In this document: one piece after another, positions 5,795-7,126 of the stretch
Numbering within the stretch: position 1 is the first letter of the stretch
How the letters are laid out: each line of letters starts with the position of its first letter
Notes under the pieces: model-generated
What the model saw: the letters and a program-made list of their open reading frames with translations, nothing else
What the model was told of the DNA's origin: nothing
Databases searched by the model: none
NCBI GenBank assembly: GCA_030613145.1
Contig: JAUWMM010000090.1
Coordinates: 1 to 7,126, forward strand
Source of the DNA: Desulfobacterales bacterium
GTDB lineage: Bacteria > Desulfobacterota > Desulfobacteria > Desulfobacterales > C00003060
Direction: 5' to 3'
Length of the DNA: 7,126 nt
Made by a program: the position numbers and the translations under genes

Positions 5795-7126
5795 TTTCGT
5801 CCCTCTAATGCCGTGGCAAGTTCGGCCTTGAGCTGGTCGCGGATATTGCTGATCTCACGCTGCAGGGCCTGGGATTGAGCCAGGAGTTCGTCAGGATCTC
5901 CAGGGCCTTCGTCGGTATCGTGGGGGTTTTTGATGTCCAGATTGTAATTGTTCTTCTTGATCTCCTTGACCGATACCCGCCAGGCATGTTTGTTCTCCTC
6001 GCGATTGTGCCACCAGACCTTTTCCGGCTCAAACTCCTGGATACGCATGGGCTTGGTCTTTGAGTAACTCTTGTAGCCCTTGGGATAGGGGTGCTCGTAA
6101 TACCAGATCTCCTTGGTCGGTGTACCCTTCTCAAAAAAGAGCAGGTTGGTCTTGATACCGGTATAGGGTGAGAACACACCGTTTGGCAACCGGACAATGG
6201 TGTGCAGGTTGCATTCCTCCAGCAGCTTTTCTTTGATCCGGGTCTTGATGCCTTCACCGAACAGTGTGCCATCGGGCAGGACTATTGCACCACGACCACC
6301 AGTCTTGAGCAAGCGCATGATCAGTACCAGGAAGAGATCGGCGGTCTCGCGGGTACGGAAGGTGGCAGGGAAGTTCATCTCAATACCATCCTCTTCCATA
6401 CCGCCGAACGGGGGATTGGTGACAATCACATCCACCCGGTCCTTTGGGCCGTAGTCCTTGACGGGCCTGGCCAGTGAGTTGTCATGGCGAATCTTTGCAG
6501 GCACCTCAATACCATGCAGCAGCATATTTGTGGTACAGAGGAGATGGGGCAGCTGCTTTTTTTCAATGCCGGAAAAAGAATGCTGCAGGATCTCACGTTC
6601 CTCAACATTTTTTACGTAGTTGGAGCGTACATGTTCAATGGCACAGGAGAGAAAGCCACCCGTACCGCAGGCAGGGTCAAGCAGGGTATCTCCCAGTTTG
6701 GGGTCGGTCATGTCCACCATGAATTGGGTGACCGCACGGGGAGTGTAGAACTCACCCGCGTTACCTGCGCTCTGCAGGTCCTTGAGGATCTTTTCGTAGA
6801 TGTCGTTGAAGGTGTGGCGGTCGCTGGAGCGGTTGAAGTCGATCTCGTTCAGCTTGTTAATGACCTGGCGGATGAGAGTGCCATTTTTCATGTAGTTGTA
6901 GGCATCCTCAAACACGGACTGGACAACGAAACCACGCGGGGTCTGGCCGGTGTGACTTGTCAGCTCCTTTAAGGTCTTGAAAAGCTCGTTATTGATGAAG
7001 TCGAGCAGGGTGTCTCCGGTGATGCCTTCCGGATTAGTTGCCCAATTACTCCAACGTAGTATTTCTGGGATCGGGGATTGATAGTTGTCCTGGGTGAGAT
7101 CCAGTTCCTCTTCCTGGTCGTCAAAG
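5791..7126 (-). CDS. hsdM: Type I restriction-modification DNA adenine methyltransferase HsdM, 5' end outside the window
   Basis: HsdM transfers a methyl group from S-adenosylmethionine to the N6 of adenine within the site chosen by HsdS. The frame stays open to the right edge: codons from 7125 onward read FDDQEEELDLTQDNY and so on, a typical HsdM N-terminal region. The true start is therefore beyond the window, probably some tens of codons away. A GTG at 6915-6913 is an internal valine, not the start. The visible 444 residues include GEFYTPRAV, the cofactor-binding motif DPACGTGGF (about 6678-6652) and the catalytic motif NPPF (6417-6406), which marks N6-adenine methylation. The C-terminal 40 residues look coiled-coil-like, as expected for contact with HsdS. 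Both motifs are intact. The stop codon overlaps the hsdS start in ATGA, so the two are translationally coupled. No hsdR is seen in the window; it may lie upstream. Confidence 0.95.
   Translation of the reverse strand, partial: FDDQEEELDLTQDNYQSPIPEILRWSNWATNPEGITGDTLLDFINNELFKTLKELTSHTGQTPRGFVVQSVFEDAYNYMKNGTLIRQVINKLNEIDFNRSSDRHTFNDIYEKILKDLQSAGNAGEFYTPRAVTQFMVDMTDPKLGDTLLDPACGTGGFLSCAIEHVRSNYVKNVEEREILQHSFSGIEKKQLPHLLCTTNMLLHGIEVPAKIRHDNSLARPVKDYGPKDRVDVIVTNPPFGGMEEDGIEMNFPATFRTRETADLFLVLIMRLLKTGGRGAIVLPDGTLFGEGIKTRIKEKLLEECNLHTIVRLPNGVFSPYTGIKTNLLFFEKGTPTKEIWYYEHPYPKGYKSYSKTKPMRIQEFEPEKVWWHNREENKHAWRVSVKEIKKNNYNLDIKNPHDTDEGPGDPDELLAQSQALQREISNIRDQLKAELATALEGRK

Noticed and set aside
6913..6915. 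A GTG that could be read as the start of hsdM.
   Set aside because: The frame remains open to the right edge and the upstream residues are typical of the HsdM N-terminal domain, so this is an internal valine.
6484..6972. A 162-codon open frame on the + strand opposite hsdM.
   Set aside because: It lies within the conserved methyltransferase region, whose - strand frame carries unmistakable family motifs.

Overview
The window reads as an accessory region of a Gram-negative bacterium, with genes of clearly different base composition side by side. Two consecutive lipoprotein precursors with classical lipobox cysteines indicate a Gram-negative cell envelope. The genus cannot be named from the sequence; a proteobacterium or a relative of the former Deltaproteobacteria would fit. 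I see no rRNA, tRNA, CRISPR array, insertion sequence or integrase.

Layout. On the + strand, bases 26-1461 hold two AT-rich lipoprotein genes in tandem. The first carries a four-cysteine zinc-ribbon-like module and two C-terminal four-cysteine modules; the second has no recognised domain. Everything else is on the - strand. Reading downstream from the right edge: a 5'-truncated type I DNA methyltransferase gene (hsdM, from the edge to 5791); the specificity gene hsdS (5794-4127), joined to hsdM by a 4-base ATGA overlap; and a small gene that looks like a DUF6933-type protein (4122-3616), 4 bases after hsdS. No hsdR lies inside the window. A very AT-rich 266-base gap (3350-3615) follows. It contains a possible terminator for the hsd operon and a candidate promoter combined with two identical palindromes. 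These precede a GC-rich gene for a putative zinc metallopeptidase (3349-2306, HELGH motif) and then an N-formylglutamate amidohydrolase family gene (2237-1416). The last 46 bases of that gene overlap the end of the second lipoprotein gene tail to tail.

How the parts may work together. HsdM and HsdS form the sequence-specific methyltransferase core of a type I restriction-modification system; the small third gene is placed to be co-expressed with them. The metallopeptidase and the amidohydrolase are on the same strand 68 bases apart and may be one transcript under the 3350-3615 control region. Both families are typically metal-dependent amide-bond hydrolases, but a shared pathway is only an inference. 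The sharp composition changes between blocks, and inside hsdS between its conserved segments and its recognition domains, suggest assembly by horizontal transfer and domain exchange.
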